DNA from: an uncultured Oribacterium sp. | GTDB taxonomy: Bacteria > Bacillota > Clostridia > Lachnospirales > Lachnospiraceae | Reading direction: 5' to 3' | Assembly: GCA_937927445.1 (NCBI GenBank) | Contig: CALAOB010000080.1 | Span: forward strand, 1 to 11,492 | Length of the DNA stretch: 11,492 bases | Shown here: positions 1 to 6,523 of the stretch, one piece after another | Layout of the letters: every line of letters begins with the position of its first letter | How positions within the stretch are numbered: the stretch's first letter is position 1 | The notes under the pieces: generated by a model | Told to the model about the DNA's origin: nothing | The model's input: the letters and a program-made list of their open reading frames with translations, nothing else | Databases searched by the model: none | Made by a program: the position numbers and the translations under genes

Positions 1-19
1 AGATGTGTATAAGAGACAG
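1..19. other. Nextera/Tn5 mosaic-end adapter (sequencing artefact)
   Basis: The first 19 bases, AGATGTGTATAAGAGACAG, are identical to the Tn5 transposase mosaic end used in Nextera library preparation. They are not genomic. Native sequence begins at position 20. The minus-strand reading frame that runs into this stretch should be cut at the junction. The last codon there (19-21) takes its third base from the adapter, so the residue could be Asp or Glu in the real genome. Confidence 0.97.
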
Positions 20-747
20 TCCTTCGTCTGATCGATGTGCCAGCCATAATCTGTCTTGATGGACTTCGTCGTGCCGTCCGCACTCTGCCAGGTCTGTGTA
101 CCGGTCGGGGTATCATATTTATTCCGGAGCCCCTGCACGTAGTCGGCCACCTTCGCCGCATCGACGGATACGGTCAGCCCCTTGCTGCCGTTGACCCAGG
201 ACGCAATCGTCAGACCGTCGAGAACCTCCGTCTGCTTGTTCGGCATCTGGTAGGTGACGCTCATGCCGTTTACGGTGGCGAGCTTCTGACCGATGACCAT
301 GGCCTCCGCCGGGGATACGGTATTCTGATTGATCGAATTCATATCGATGGAAGCGCTTGTCCCCTTACTGTTCTGCGCCTTCGCTGCTGCCTGCGCCTTC
401 TGCTGCGCCGCTTTCTGAGCTGCCGCCTGCTGAGCCGCCGCTGCCTGGGCCGCTGCCTGCTGGGCCGCCGCCTGCTGGGCTGCCGCCTGCTGAGCTGCCG
501 CCGCTTGAGCTGCCTGCTGGGCGGCCATCTGAGTGTCAGCATTGGCGCTCTGTGCTGGAACCGTCGGCCCCGGCGTGATCGGCACCGTCACCTGCGCCCC
601 GTACATCGCCTCATACTGCGCGTTTGCCGCTGCCGCAGCCTCCCGCGAGGCACTCGCCGAAAATCCAGGCCCCGCATAAGCGGTCAGCTGCAGCATCGCG
701 CTCATCGCCACAACCGCCGCCAGATACTTCTTCATACTCTTTCTCAT
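20..747 (-). CDS. Secreted peptidoglycan-associated protein, probable L,D-transpeptidase or VanW-type (N-terminal part)
   Basis: This is a partial gene: 242 codons are present and the 3' end is lost at the contig edge. The ATG at 747 is preceded by GGAGGG with a 7-nt spacer. Residues 1-26 form a signal peptide (MRKSMKKYL, a hydrophobic Ala/Met/Leu core, then TAYA). Residues 75-125 are a low-complexity Ala/Gln/Lys linker. Residues from about 140 resemble the peptidoglycan-binding_4 domain that precedes L,D-transpeptidase (YkuD) or VanW catalytic domains: the SPAEAM segment, LTVSVDAAKVADYVQGL, and the typical YGWHID motif near residues 234-239. In L,D-transpeptidases this domain precedes the catalytic Cys domain that makes 3-3 peptidoglycan cross-links outside the membrane. 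No catalytic domain is present in the window, so the enzyme type is inferred from the accessory domain only. It is divergent from the downstream carbamoylase gene. Confidence 0.72.
373..525 (-). repeat. Ala/Gln-rich low-complexity coding repeat
   Basis: About 50 codons of the minus-strand gene read as iterations of Ala-Ala-Gln-Gln-Ala-Ala-Ala, with GCx and CAG codons repeated in near-identical units. The last third adds Lys. It probably forms an extended or helical spacer between the signal peptide and the wall-binding domain. Such a repeat is prone to length change by slippage. Confidence 0.8.
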
Positions 748-1068
748 ACATCCACCCTCCCAAAAACTCCCGGGAACACGCACCCCGCGAAGTTCACTAT
801 CTCTATGTTAACGAATTCAGACGGAAAATGCTATAGAGAGAAGCTTACCGATTCTTACGATATTATTAGGTATTCGGGCGTTTCACCCTGCAGCGGCGAG
901 CGGAGTAATGCCTGAGTGAAGGGGACGTGCTATAATCTGCCTGAAAAGTGAATCATCAGAATGTGCGACATCAGCGGAAGTTCGATATTACGCAACAGGA
1001 GGTCGCGCAGGGGAAGAGTACGAAGAAATATTGAAAGAAAACAGACGATGAAAGAGGGGACATCTGTG
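748..1068. other. Divergent intergenic region (321 bp)
   Basis: This gap separates the minus-strand wall protein from the plus-strand carbamoylase. It holds a clear plus-strand extended -10 promoter (928-936) and the ribosome binding sites of both genes. I could not identify a convincing minus-strand promoter; the AT-rich part (about 800-875) is the likely place. An open frame continues upstream of the carbamoylase start to 961, but that segment is Arg-rich, lacks a ribosome binding site and is not family-like. Confidence 0.6.
928..936 (+). promoter_or_regulatory. Extended -10 promoter TGCTATAAT
   Basis: A perfect TGnTATAAT extended -10 element lies about 130 nt upstream of the carbamoylase start. 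No good -35 is visible at 17 nt (ATGCCT at 908-913), which is common for extended -10 promoters. Transcription would begin near 943, leaving a leader of about 125 nt. Confidence 0.6.
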
Positions 1069-2283
1069 ATGGGAAACGAAGCCGGATTGAGAATTGAGGA
1101 AATGCTGTGCCAGCTGGCCGGTGCAACGCGCATCGACGGAGAGATCTGGCGTGCGGCGTATACCCAGGAAGACAAAATCGCGAAAAATATCCTGCGTGAG
1201 TGGATTGAAGATCTGGGGCTTGAATACAGAGAGGATGCGATCGGGAACGTGTATGGGCGGCTTCCGGGGAAAGAGCCGGGCACCGTATTGACGGGATCGC
1301 ACCTCGATACCGTAAAGAACGGTGGAAAATATGATGGTGCACTGGGCGTTGTGACCGGTGTGGCCGCGCTGGGATACCTCAAACAGTCCGGCTTCGTTCC
1401 GAAGTACAGCCTGGAAGTGGCTGGTCTGATGGAGGAAGAGGGTAGTCGCTTCGCTTCTGGCTGTCAGGGGAGCCGTGCGATCTGTGGCACGCTGAAAGAC
1501 GAGGATCTGGAGGAGGTCGACCGTGATGGTGTCACACTTCGGGAAGCACTGTTCTCTGCCGGGTATCAGCCGGAAGCGCTGAACAGCGCGAAACGTGACG
1601 ATATTCGAGCGATCGTTGAGTTGCATATCGAACAGGGACCGGTGCTTGAAAGCGAGCAGAAGCAGATCGGTATTGTAGACAACATCGTCGGTATCTTTAA
1701 CTATGAGCTGACCATTCAGGGAAACCAGAACCATGCAGGCACCACCTCGATGCCTTTACGGCACGATCCTGTGGTGGCTGCGGCGGAATTTATCACAGAG
1801 TCTACCCGTCAGATGATGGCGCAGGCCCCGTCTGCGACCCTCACCTATGGTATGCTACAGGTCTTTCCGGGAATGCAGAACGTCATTGCAGATCGAGTAA
1901 AACTGAGCATCGATATGCGCGATGGCAGCGAAGAGGCACTGCTTCAGGATGAAATTATTCTGAAACGTGCGCTGGCATCCATCGAAAACAAGGGCTTTCA
2001 GACCCGGCTTATACAGAACCATTGCCTGAAGTCCGCCAAAATGGATCCGAAGCTGATTCAGGTGATCGAGCGACACTGTGAAGAGAAACATCTGGCGTAT
2101 AAGCACATGAACAGCGGCGCCGGTCACGACTCGATGGTATTCGGAAAGCATTTCCCGACCGCTATGATTTTTGTGCCGAGCATCGGAGGCATCAGCCATA
2201 ATCCGGCAGAAGCCACCGCTGTAGCGGATATACAGACCGGTTTCGAACTGCTTTGTGAGGTGTTAAAAGAGTTGTCAAAATAA
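1069..2283 (+). CDS. M20-family Zn-dependent hydrolase (N-carbamoyl-L-amino acid hydrolase / allantoate amidohydrolase family)
   Basis: Cytosolic metal-dependent amidase of 404 residues, the usual family length. The family removes carbamoyl groups from N-carbamoyl amino acids or ureido groups from allantoate and ureidoglycine-like compounds. Metal ligands are intact: H78 in GSHLDTV, D89 in KYDGALGV, E123/E124 in EEEGSRF, H186 in ELHIEQG and H353 in SGAGHDSM. The dimerisation-domain motif NHAGTTSMPLRHDP and the C-terminal GISHNPAE motif are also present. I chose ATG 1069 because GAGGGGA (1054-1060) sits 8 nt upstream. ATG 1048 and ATG 961 are in frame but lack good ribosome binding sites. No hydantoinase, allantoinase or transporter gene is adjacent, so the substrate cannot be assigned. 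Codon choice is more relaxed (many GAA and AAA) than in the genes to its right. Confidence 0.9.
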   Translation: MGNEAGLRIEEMLCQLAGATRIDGEIWRAAYTQEDKIAKNILREWIEDLGLEYREDAIGNVYGRLPGKEPGTVLTGSHLDTVKNGGKYDGALGVVTGVAALGYLKQSGFVPKYSLEVAGLMEEEGSRFASGCQGSRAICGTLKDEDLEEVDRDGVTLREALFSAGYQPEALNSAKRDDIRAIVELHIEQGPVLESEQKQIGIVDNIVGIFNYELTIQGNQNHAGTTSMPLRHDPVVAAAEFITESTRQMMAQAPSATLTYGMLQVFPGMQNVIADRVKLSIDMRDGSEEALLQDEIILKRALASIENKGFQTRLIQNHCLKSAKMDPKLIQVIERHCEEKHLAYKHMNSGAGHDSMVFGKHFPTAMIFVPSIGGISHNPAEATAVADIQTGFELLCEVLKELSK

Positions 2284-2316
2284 AAAGGATGGTCTGAAAC
2301 ATCACTCTGTAAGCGC

Positions 2317-2345
2317 TTTCCATACTGCGCCATCGGTGATATAAT
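2317..2345 (+). promoter_or_regulatory. Promoter of the HIT gene (TTTCCA-N17-TGATATAAT)
   Basis: A -35-like TTTCCA (2317-2322), a 17-nt spacer and a consensus TATAAT (2340-2345) preceded by TG at 2337-2338 make a strong extended promoter. Transcription should start near 2352, about 55 nt before the HIT start codon. This suggests the HIT gene is transcribed on its own, although no terminator is visible after the carbamoylase. Confidence 0.7.
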
Positions 2346-2406
2346 CGTAGAGAATGAACATAAGCGTGCTGGTCGACAGCATTGGCATGAAAAAGGAGGA
2401 TTTGAT

Positions 2407-2853
2407 ATGGCAGATATGGCGAAGGAACATCCAGACTGTGCGTACTGTGCAAAGGGCGAGCTGGTAAAGAAGTTCGGTTATGAGATCTGTGAGCTTCCGG
2501 CTTCCACCGTTTATCTTTTTAAGGAGCAGAGCCATCCGGGCAGATGCATCGTGGCATCGAAGCACCACGTATCCGAGATGCTGGAGCTCAGCGAGGCAGA
2601 TCGCGCAGCATTTATCGCGGATGTCGTGACCGTTGCAAATGCGATTCATGCGGTATGCCACCCGAACAAGCTGAACTACGGTATGTACGGCGACACGGGC
2701 TGCCATCTTCACATGCACCTCGTTCCGAAGTATAAGGATCAGTTCGAGTGGGGCGGCACCTTCGCGATGGATCCGAACATGAATAAGATCACCGACGAGG
2801 CTGAGCTCGAGAAGATCGCTGCACCGCTTCGCGACGCGATTCTCGGAAAGTAA
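2407..2853 (+). CDS. HIT (histidine triad) family protein
   Basis: Small cytosolic nucleotide-binding protein of 148 residues. HIT proteins hydrolyse or transfer nucleotidyl groups from adenosine phosphoramidates or dinucleoside polyphosphates. The signature triad HLHMHLV is at residues 100-106 (H100, H102, H104), preceded by the typical LNYGMYGDTG segment. An N-terminal C11-x2-C14 pair resembles the zinc ligands of zinc-containing HIT enzymes, with H53 or H54 and a triad His as possible partners. AGGAGG (2394-2399) lies 7 nt before the ATG, so the start is firm. It has its own promoter and ends at a strong terminator, so it is probably monocistronic. The exact substrate is unknown. Confidence 0.93.
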   Translation: MADMAKEHPDCAYCAKGELVKKFGYEICELPASTVYLFKEQSHPGRCIVASKHHVSEMLELSEADRAAFIADVVTVANAIHAVCHPNKLNYGMYGDTGCHLHMHLVPKYKDQFEWGGTFAMDPNMNKITDEAELEKIAAPLRDAILGK

Positions 2854-2857
2854 AATT

Positions 2858-2897
2858 AAAAACCGGAAGACACCCGTGCAGTGCCTTCCGGTTTTTT
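2858..2897. terminator. Bidirectional intrinsic terminator
   Basis: An inverted repeat AAAAACCGGAAGaCAC / GTGcCTTCCGGTTTTT with a 7-nt loop is flanked by A-tract and T-tract on either side. It can therefore end transcription in both directions. It lies between the stop codons of the convergent HIT and threonine aldolase genes. Confidence 0.9.
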
Positions 2898-2898
2898 A

Positions 2899-3939
2899 TT
2901 ACTTCACCTCGTCGAGAATCTCTGCGAGGGCTGCGACCTGTGCGCTCGTCGTCGCCCAGGAGCTGCAGAAGCGGACGACCATCTGGTCCTCGCCGTACGG
3001 CTCCCACGGGGTGCAGATGACGTCCCGCGCCTTCAGCGCCTCGAGCGTCGCCTTCGGCAGGATCACGAACTGCTGGTTCGTCGGAGAGTTCAGGAAAAAC
3101 GCGTATCCGCGGTCACGAAAAACCGCCTTGAGCTCCTCTGCGCGGTCGATGGCATTGACCGAAATCTCCGTGTAGAGGCTGTCGGTGAACAGCGCGTCGA
3201 ACTGCACGGCGTTGAGGCGGCCCTTCGCGAGCAGCGCGCCGTGCTCCTTGATCATCGTCACCATCTGCTTCGGTGCTCCGCCGTGTGGATACACGACCGC
3301 CTCGCCGCAGAGTGCGCCGACCTTCGTGCCACCGATGTAGAACACGTCCGTGAGTCGGGCAATGTCTTCGATCGTTACGTCGGTGTCGCGGCTCATGAGT
3401 CCGTAGCCGAGACGTGCGCCGTCGAGGAAGAGCGGAAGCTTCCACTTATGGCAGACCTCGGCGATCGCCTCGAGCTCGGCCTTCCGGTAGAGCGTGCCGT
3501 ACTCGGTTGGATGGCTGATGTAGACCATGCCTGGGAAGACCATGTGGTCGTGGTCACCGTCCGCATAGAACGCTGCCACCATGTGATCGAGCTCCGTGGC
3601 ATCCATCTTGCCGTCGTGACTCGGAAGTGCCAGGACCTTGTGTCCTGTGAACTCGATGGCACCCGCCTCATGGCAGTTGACATGACCGGACTGTACGGCA
3701 ACCACGCCCTCGTACATCCGAAGCGTCGTATCGATCACCGTCTGGTTCGTCTGCGTGCCACCGGTCAGGAAATAGATCTCCGCCTCCGGATGCCCGATGA
3801 ATGCGCGGATTTTCTCCTTCGCGCGGTCACTGTAGATATCGGTGCCGTAGCCCGTCAGCTGCTCCATATTCGTCCGTGTCAGTGCCTCCAGCACCTTCGG
3901 ATGACAGCCCTCTGTATAATCACTCGCAAAATTCAGCAT
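2899..3939 (-). CDS. ltaE: Low-specificity L-threonine aldolase (PLP-dependent)
   Basis: PLP-dependent fold-type I aldolase of 346 residues, usual for the family. It cleaves L-threonine or L-allo-threonine to glycine and acetaldehyde in the cytosol. Diagnostic features: N-terminal FASDYTEGCHPKVLEAL, PLP-phosphate loop GGTQTNQ (60-66), the stacking His in SGHVNCHEAGA (H86), D173 in FLDGARLG that pairs with the PLP nitrogen, the Schiff-base lysine K206 in GGTKVGA, and R323 in VVRFCSSWATT for the substrate carboxylate. I prefer ATG 3939, with AGGAGG 10 nt upstream, because the protein begins exactly as the family does and a promoter-like element lies at 3995-4023. A GTG at 4047, with AGGAGG (4055-4060) 7 nt upstream, would add 36 non-family residues in frame. 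The gene stands alone. Confidence 0.93.
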   Translation of the reverse strand: MLNFASDYTEGCHPKVLEALTRTNMEQLTGYGTDIYSDRAKEKIRAFIGHPEAEIYFLTGGTQTNQTVIDTTLRMYEGVVAVQSGHVNCHEAGAIEFTGHKVLALPSHDGKMDATELDHMVAAFYADGDHDHMVFPGMVYISHPTEYGTLYRKAELEAIAEVCHKWKLPLFLDGARLGYGLMSRDTDVTIEDIARLTDVFYIGGTKVGALCGEAVVYPHGGAPKQMVTMIKEHGALLAKGRLNAVQFDALFTDSLYTEISVNAIDRAEELKAVFRDRGYAFFLNSPTNQQFVILPKATLEALKARDVICTPWEPYGEDQMVVRFCSSWATTSAQVAALAEILDEVK

Positions 3940-3994
3940 GATACATCGTCCTCCTGGATTTTTTTCGCCCCGTGCGGAAACATACATAGGAAGC

Positions 3995-4023
3995 ATTTTA
4001 GCACTGCGCGGCATTAAAGCCAA
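3995..4023 (-). promoter_or_regulatory. Putative promoter of threonine aldolase (TTGGCT-N17-TAAAAT)
   Basis: On the minus strand TTGGCT (4018-4023) is followed after 17 nt by TAAAAT (3995-4000), with an extended TGC just before it. Transcription would begin near 3988, about 50 nt before the preferred start codon at 3939. If this is the real promoter, the longer GTG-4047 form could not be made from this transcript. Confidence 0.5.
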
Positions 4024-4080
4024 CTGATTTACAGATTTTGACACCACGCCATCGCCTCCTGGCCGGATGTCCCCCTCTTA

Positions 4081-4109
4081 TTGAAAACCCCCGCATAACT
4101 TGGTACAAT
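4081..4109 (+). promoter_or_regulatory. Strong promoter of the secreted wall-binding gene (TTGAAA-N17-TACAAT)
   Basis: TTGAAA (4081-4086) and TACAAT (4104-4109) are separated by exactly 17 nt, with a TG one base before the -10. This is the best sigma-A type promoter in the window. Transcription should start near 4116, which places the 4136-4154 hairpin about 20 nt into the leader. Confidence 0.8.
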
Positions 4110-4135
4110 AAGATGATGCATTAGCGACACTTTAC

Positions 4136-4154
4136 GAACCTTTCGAAAAGGTTC
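4136..4154 (+). promoter_or_regulatory. Perfect inverted repeat in the 5' leader (GAACCTTT-cga-AAAGGTTC)
   Basis: An 8-bp perfect dyad with a 3-nt centre lies just downstream of the predicted transcription start and about 30 nt before the start codon. No T-tract follows, so it is not a terminator. It may be an operator for a dimeric repressor or an mRNA-stabilising 5' hairpin. Which one cannot be decided from the sequence. Confidence 0.55.
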
Positions 4155-4183
4155 ATGATATAGAAAAGAAAGGAGCAGCGAGG

Positions 4184-5371
4184 ATGAAACTCCGTACGTT
4201 TTTCCTGACGGCGGCAGCCTGTGTGATGCTGTCCGCGATGAGCGCGGTGACGGCGCTGGCGGCCGGGATCAGCACGGTCCGTATCGACCTGGCCCCGGAA
4301 GAGGAGAGCAGCATGACCGCCGGCGACATGTCGAGCGGTGAGGAGCCGGCGACCTACGATCATCTCTACTTCGTGTATGATTACAGCACCTCCGGCGACC
4401 GTACGAAGCCGGGCAAGTCCTACACCTACACGATCGAGGTGCACCCGATGACGGGCAACAGCTTCACCGAAACCTGTGCCGTCGAGGTCCTCGGCGCGAC
4501 GAAGGTCGAGATGCTGAGCCGGAACGAAAACGCGATCCGCCTCCGCTGCACCACCTACCCGTTCTACGTACTGAAGAACCCGACCGGTTTTGAGCATAAC
4601 GGCGACGAGATCAGCTGGGACAAGGTAGCCTACGCGACGAAGTATAACGTCTACATCTACTGGACGGACGCGGATGGCGATTTCCACGAGAATAAGACCT
4701 CGGTGACCGGTCCGAAGCACGCGATCAATGTCTCCAGCTACAGCTCGGGTGGCCGCTCGGTCGACCATATCTCTGTGCAGGCCGCGGCCTCCGGCGATGG
4801 CGGCGGCTTCATCGCGAAGTCCATGTACGTCTGTGATGATGCGACGATCGACGGTGACAAGACCGAGTCCGACTACAGCTTCTCGATCCCGACCGCGCGT
4901 TCGAACGCGATCGTGACGAGTAACTCGACCGTCAAGGTGAAAAACAACGCGGAGAAGGTTTTCGGCCCGGGCTTCAACCTTCAGCAGGGCAGTCCGGCGA
5001 GCACCCTGAATCCGACCGGCGTGACCGGCACGGGCAGCGGGCAGTGGATGCAGTACATGAATAAGTGGTACTACATCGCCGGCAATCAGTTCCTGACCGG
5101 CTGGATCTGTCCGGACGGCCTCAACTGGTACCTCATGGGTTCGGACGGCGCGATGCTGACCGGCCTCCAGCGCGTGGATGGCCGCTGGTATCTGCTGAAT
5201 ACGACACCGGGCGCTACCTACGGCGCGATGCTCCACGGCTGGTGGAAGATCAACGATAAGTTCTACTACTTCAACCAGCTGCACGACGGCACCTTCGGGG
5301 CAATGCTGACGAACACGACGACCCCGGATGGGCTCCACGTCGGCGCAGACGGCGCGTGGCTCGGGTACTGA
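4184..5371 (+). CDS. Secreted protein with C-terminal cell-wall-binding repeats
   Basis: Exported protein of 395 residues. Residues 1-27 are a signal peptide with an ALA-A cleavage region. Residues about 58-130 are an uncharacterised beta-rich segment. Residues about 131-235 resemble a fibronectin type III fold (EISWDKVAYATKYNVYIYW and a following VDHISVQAAAS strand). Residues about 287-395 hold four to five aromatic/Gly repeats of the choline/cell-wall-binding type, such as NKWYYIAGNQFLTGW, GLNWYLMGSDGAMLTG, GRWYLL and DKFYYF. These repeats bind wall polymers non-covalently. No catalytic domain is visible, so a structural, adhesive or surface role is inferred. AAAGGAG (4169-4175) is 8 nt before the ATG. 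A strong promoter precedes it. Similar proteins are often named as amidases from the repeats alone; that would be unsupported here. Confidence 0.85.
   Translation: MKLRTFFLTAAACVMLSAMSAVTALAAGISTVRIDLAPEEESSMTAGDMSSGEEPATYDHLYFVYDYSTSGDRTKPGKSYTYTIEVHPMTGNSFTETCAVEVLGATKVEMLSRNENAIRLRCTTYPFYVLKNPTGFEHNGDEISWDKVAYATKYNVYIYWTDADGDFHENKTSVTGPKHAINVSSYSSGGRSVDHISVQAAASGDGGGFIAKSMYVCDDATIDGDKTESDYSFSIPTARSNAIVTSNSTVKVKNNAEKVFGPGFNLQQGSPASTLNPTGVTGTGSGQWMQYMNKWYYIAGNQFLTGWICPDGLNWYLMGSDGAMLTGLQRVDGRWYLLNTTPGATYGAMLHGWWKINDKFYYFNQLHDGTFGAMLTNTTTPDGLHVGADGAWLGY
5042..5368 (+). repeat. Cell-wall-binding repeat block (coding)
   Basis: This stretch encodes tandem degenerate units of about 20-30 residues. 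Each has a W/Y-Y/W pair, a Gly-Trp or Ala-Met-Leu step and a DG turn. AMLTG or AMLxx recurs at residues 323-327, 348-350 and 373-375. The units are divergent at the base level, so this is a protein repeat rather than a recent DNA duplication. Confidence 0.75.
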
Positions 5372-5439
5372 TACGACATAGATGCACTTCTTGGACCCGC
5401 CGATGTGTGACGATCGGGAGATGCAGTTTATCGGAAGCA

Positions 5440-5457
5440 TCCGGCATGAACGCCGGA
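5440..5457 (+). other. Short hairpin in the 155-bp gap before the nucleotidyltransferase
   Basis: TCCGGC and GCCGGA form a 6-bp stem with a 6-nt loop. There is no T-tract after it, so it is unlikely to be an intrinsic terminator. A weak TATAAG at 5479-5484 has no good -35. The sequence leaves open whether the downstream run is transcribed from here or by read-through from the wall-binding gene. Confidence 0.35.
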
Positions 5458-5526
5458 GAAACATAAATAAGCGAAGAGTATAAGAAGCTGCCCGCGATAT
5501 GCGGACGAGAGAGGAAGTAAAGTAAA

Positions 5527-6447
5527 ATGAAGAAAACGGCACTGGTAATTATGGCGGCAGGTCTGGGATCCCGTTTCGGCGGTGGTATCAAGCAGCTGGC
5601 GAAGCTGGGACCGAGTGGTGAGATCATCATGGATTATTCCATCCACGATGCACTGGAGGCCGGATTTGACGAGATCGTGTTTATCATCCGTAAGGATATC
5701 GAGAAGGATTTCCGTGAGATCATCGGCGACCGTGTCGAGAAGATCGCGAAGTGCAAGTATGCCTTCCAGGAGATCGATAAGCTGCCGGAGGGCTACAGTG
5801 TGCCGGAGGGCAGAAAGAAGCCGTGGGGTACCGCCCATGCGCTGATCCAGGTGCGGGATCTCATCGACTGTCCGTTCGCGGTCATCAATGCCGACGATTT
5901 CTATGGCCGTGAGGGCTTCAAGCTGATTCACGACTACCTCGTGAATACCATGGACGAGAATGCACCGGCCTTCGATATGTGCATGGCCGGCTACATCGTG
6001 GGGAACACCCTGTCCGATCACGGCACCGTCAATCGTGGTGTCTGCGTGATGGGCGAGGGCGGCTATCTCCATGAGATCGACGAGACCTACGACATCGCGA
6101 AGCAGGCCGATGGAAAGCTCATGGGAAAGGACGGCGATGGACATCCGGTCGAGGTCGATGGGGATGCCATCGTTTCCATGAATATGTTCGGTCTTCCGGA
6201 GAAGTACCTGGATGTGCTCATCGAGAACTTCCCGGCATGGCTCGACGAGCACGGTCAGGAGATGAAGAGTGAGTATCTCCTTCCGGCAGAGCTTTCGAAG
6301 CTGATGCTCGCAGGCAAGGCGACGGTGAAGGTGCTGAAGGATCATGACCGCTGGTTCGGCGTGACCTACGCAGAGGATAAGGAAGCCGTGCAGCAGTCCT
6401 TACAGGAGCTCGTAGACCAGGGCGTATATCCTCACAGCTTATATTAA
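5527..6447 (+). CDS. Nucleotidyltransferase family protein (NDP-sugar pyrophosphorylase type)
   Basis: Cytosolic GT-A-fold enzyme of 306 residues, expected to join a sugar 1-phosphate to an NTP to give an NDP-sugar. The N-terminal nucleotide-binding signature MAAGLGSRFGGGIKQ is at residues 9-23, followed by LGPSGEIIMDYSI, the base-binding PWGTAHA (99-105) and the metal-binding NADDFYG (121-127). A late EYLLP (249-253) and WFGVTYAEDKEAV (276-288) match related nucleotidyltransferases. The G-rich loop has GGGIKQ in place of the more common T-KP arrangement of glucose-1-phosphate enzymes, so sugar specificity is open. AGGAAG (5512-5517) lies 9 nt before the ATG. It heads a same-strand run with the DUF5711-like, glucokinase and histidine kinase genes, with no terminator between them. 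Confidence 0.87.
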   Translation: MKKTALVIMAAGLGSRFGGGIKQLAKLGPSGEIIMDYSIHDALEAGFDEIVFIIRKDIEKDFREIIGDRVEKIAKCKYAFQEIDKLPEGYSVPEGRKKPWGTAHALIQVRDLIDCPFAVINADDFYGREGFKLIHDYLVNTMDENAPAFDMCMAGYIVGNTLSDHGTVNRGVCVMGEGGYLHEIDETYDIAKQADGKLMGKDGDGHPVEVDGDAIVSMNMFGLPEKYLDVLIENFPAWLDEHGQEMKSEYLLPAELSKLMLAGKATVKVLKDHDRWFGVTYAEDKEAVQQSLQELVDQGVYPHSLY

Positions 6448-6523
6448 AAAGCATTCGTCCTGTGCGGACAGTCGGACCAGCACGGGATGCAGAGCAGTCT
6501 GAAAAGCAGGAGTAGTGCCCTTT

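Noticed and set aside
37..915. A 292-codon plus-strand open frame
   Set aside because: It is antisense to the signal-peptide and Ala/Gln-linker gene. It reads as Arg/Leu/Cys-rich repeats produced by the GCx/CAG repeat, and it runs through the promoter region.
961..1068. N-terminal extension of the carbamoylase from ATG 961
   Set aside because: It is Arg-rich and not family-like. It has no ribosome binding site and begins only about 18 nt after the predicted transcription start. ATG 1069 has GAGGGGA at 8 nt and gives the usual length.
2881..4017. A 378-codon plus-strand open frame
   Set aside because: It is fully antisense to threonine aldolase, which has all PLP-site motifs. The frame starts inside the terminator.
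4121..5542. A 473-codon open frame on the minus strand
   Set aside because: It is antisense to the wall-binding protein, whose signal peptide, repeats, promoter and ribosome binding site are clear. The translation is a shadow rich in Arg, Val and His.
6448..6523. Possible terminator or small RNA in the gap before the DUF5711-like gene
   Set aside because: Only a 4-bp GTCC/GGAC dyad is visible and no T-tract follows. It is more likely an ordinary intra-operon spacer.
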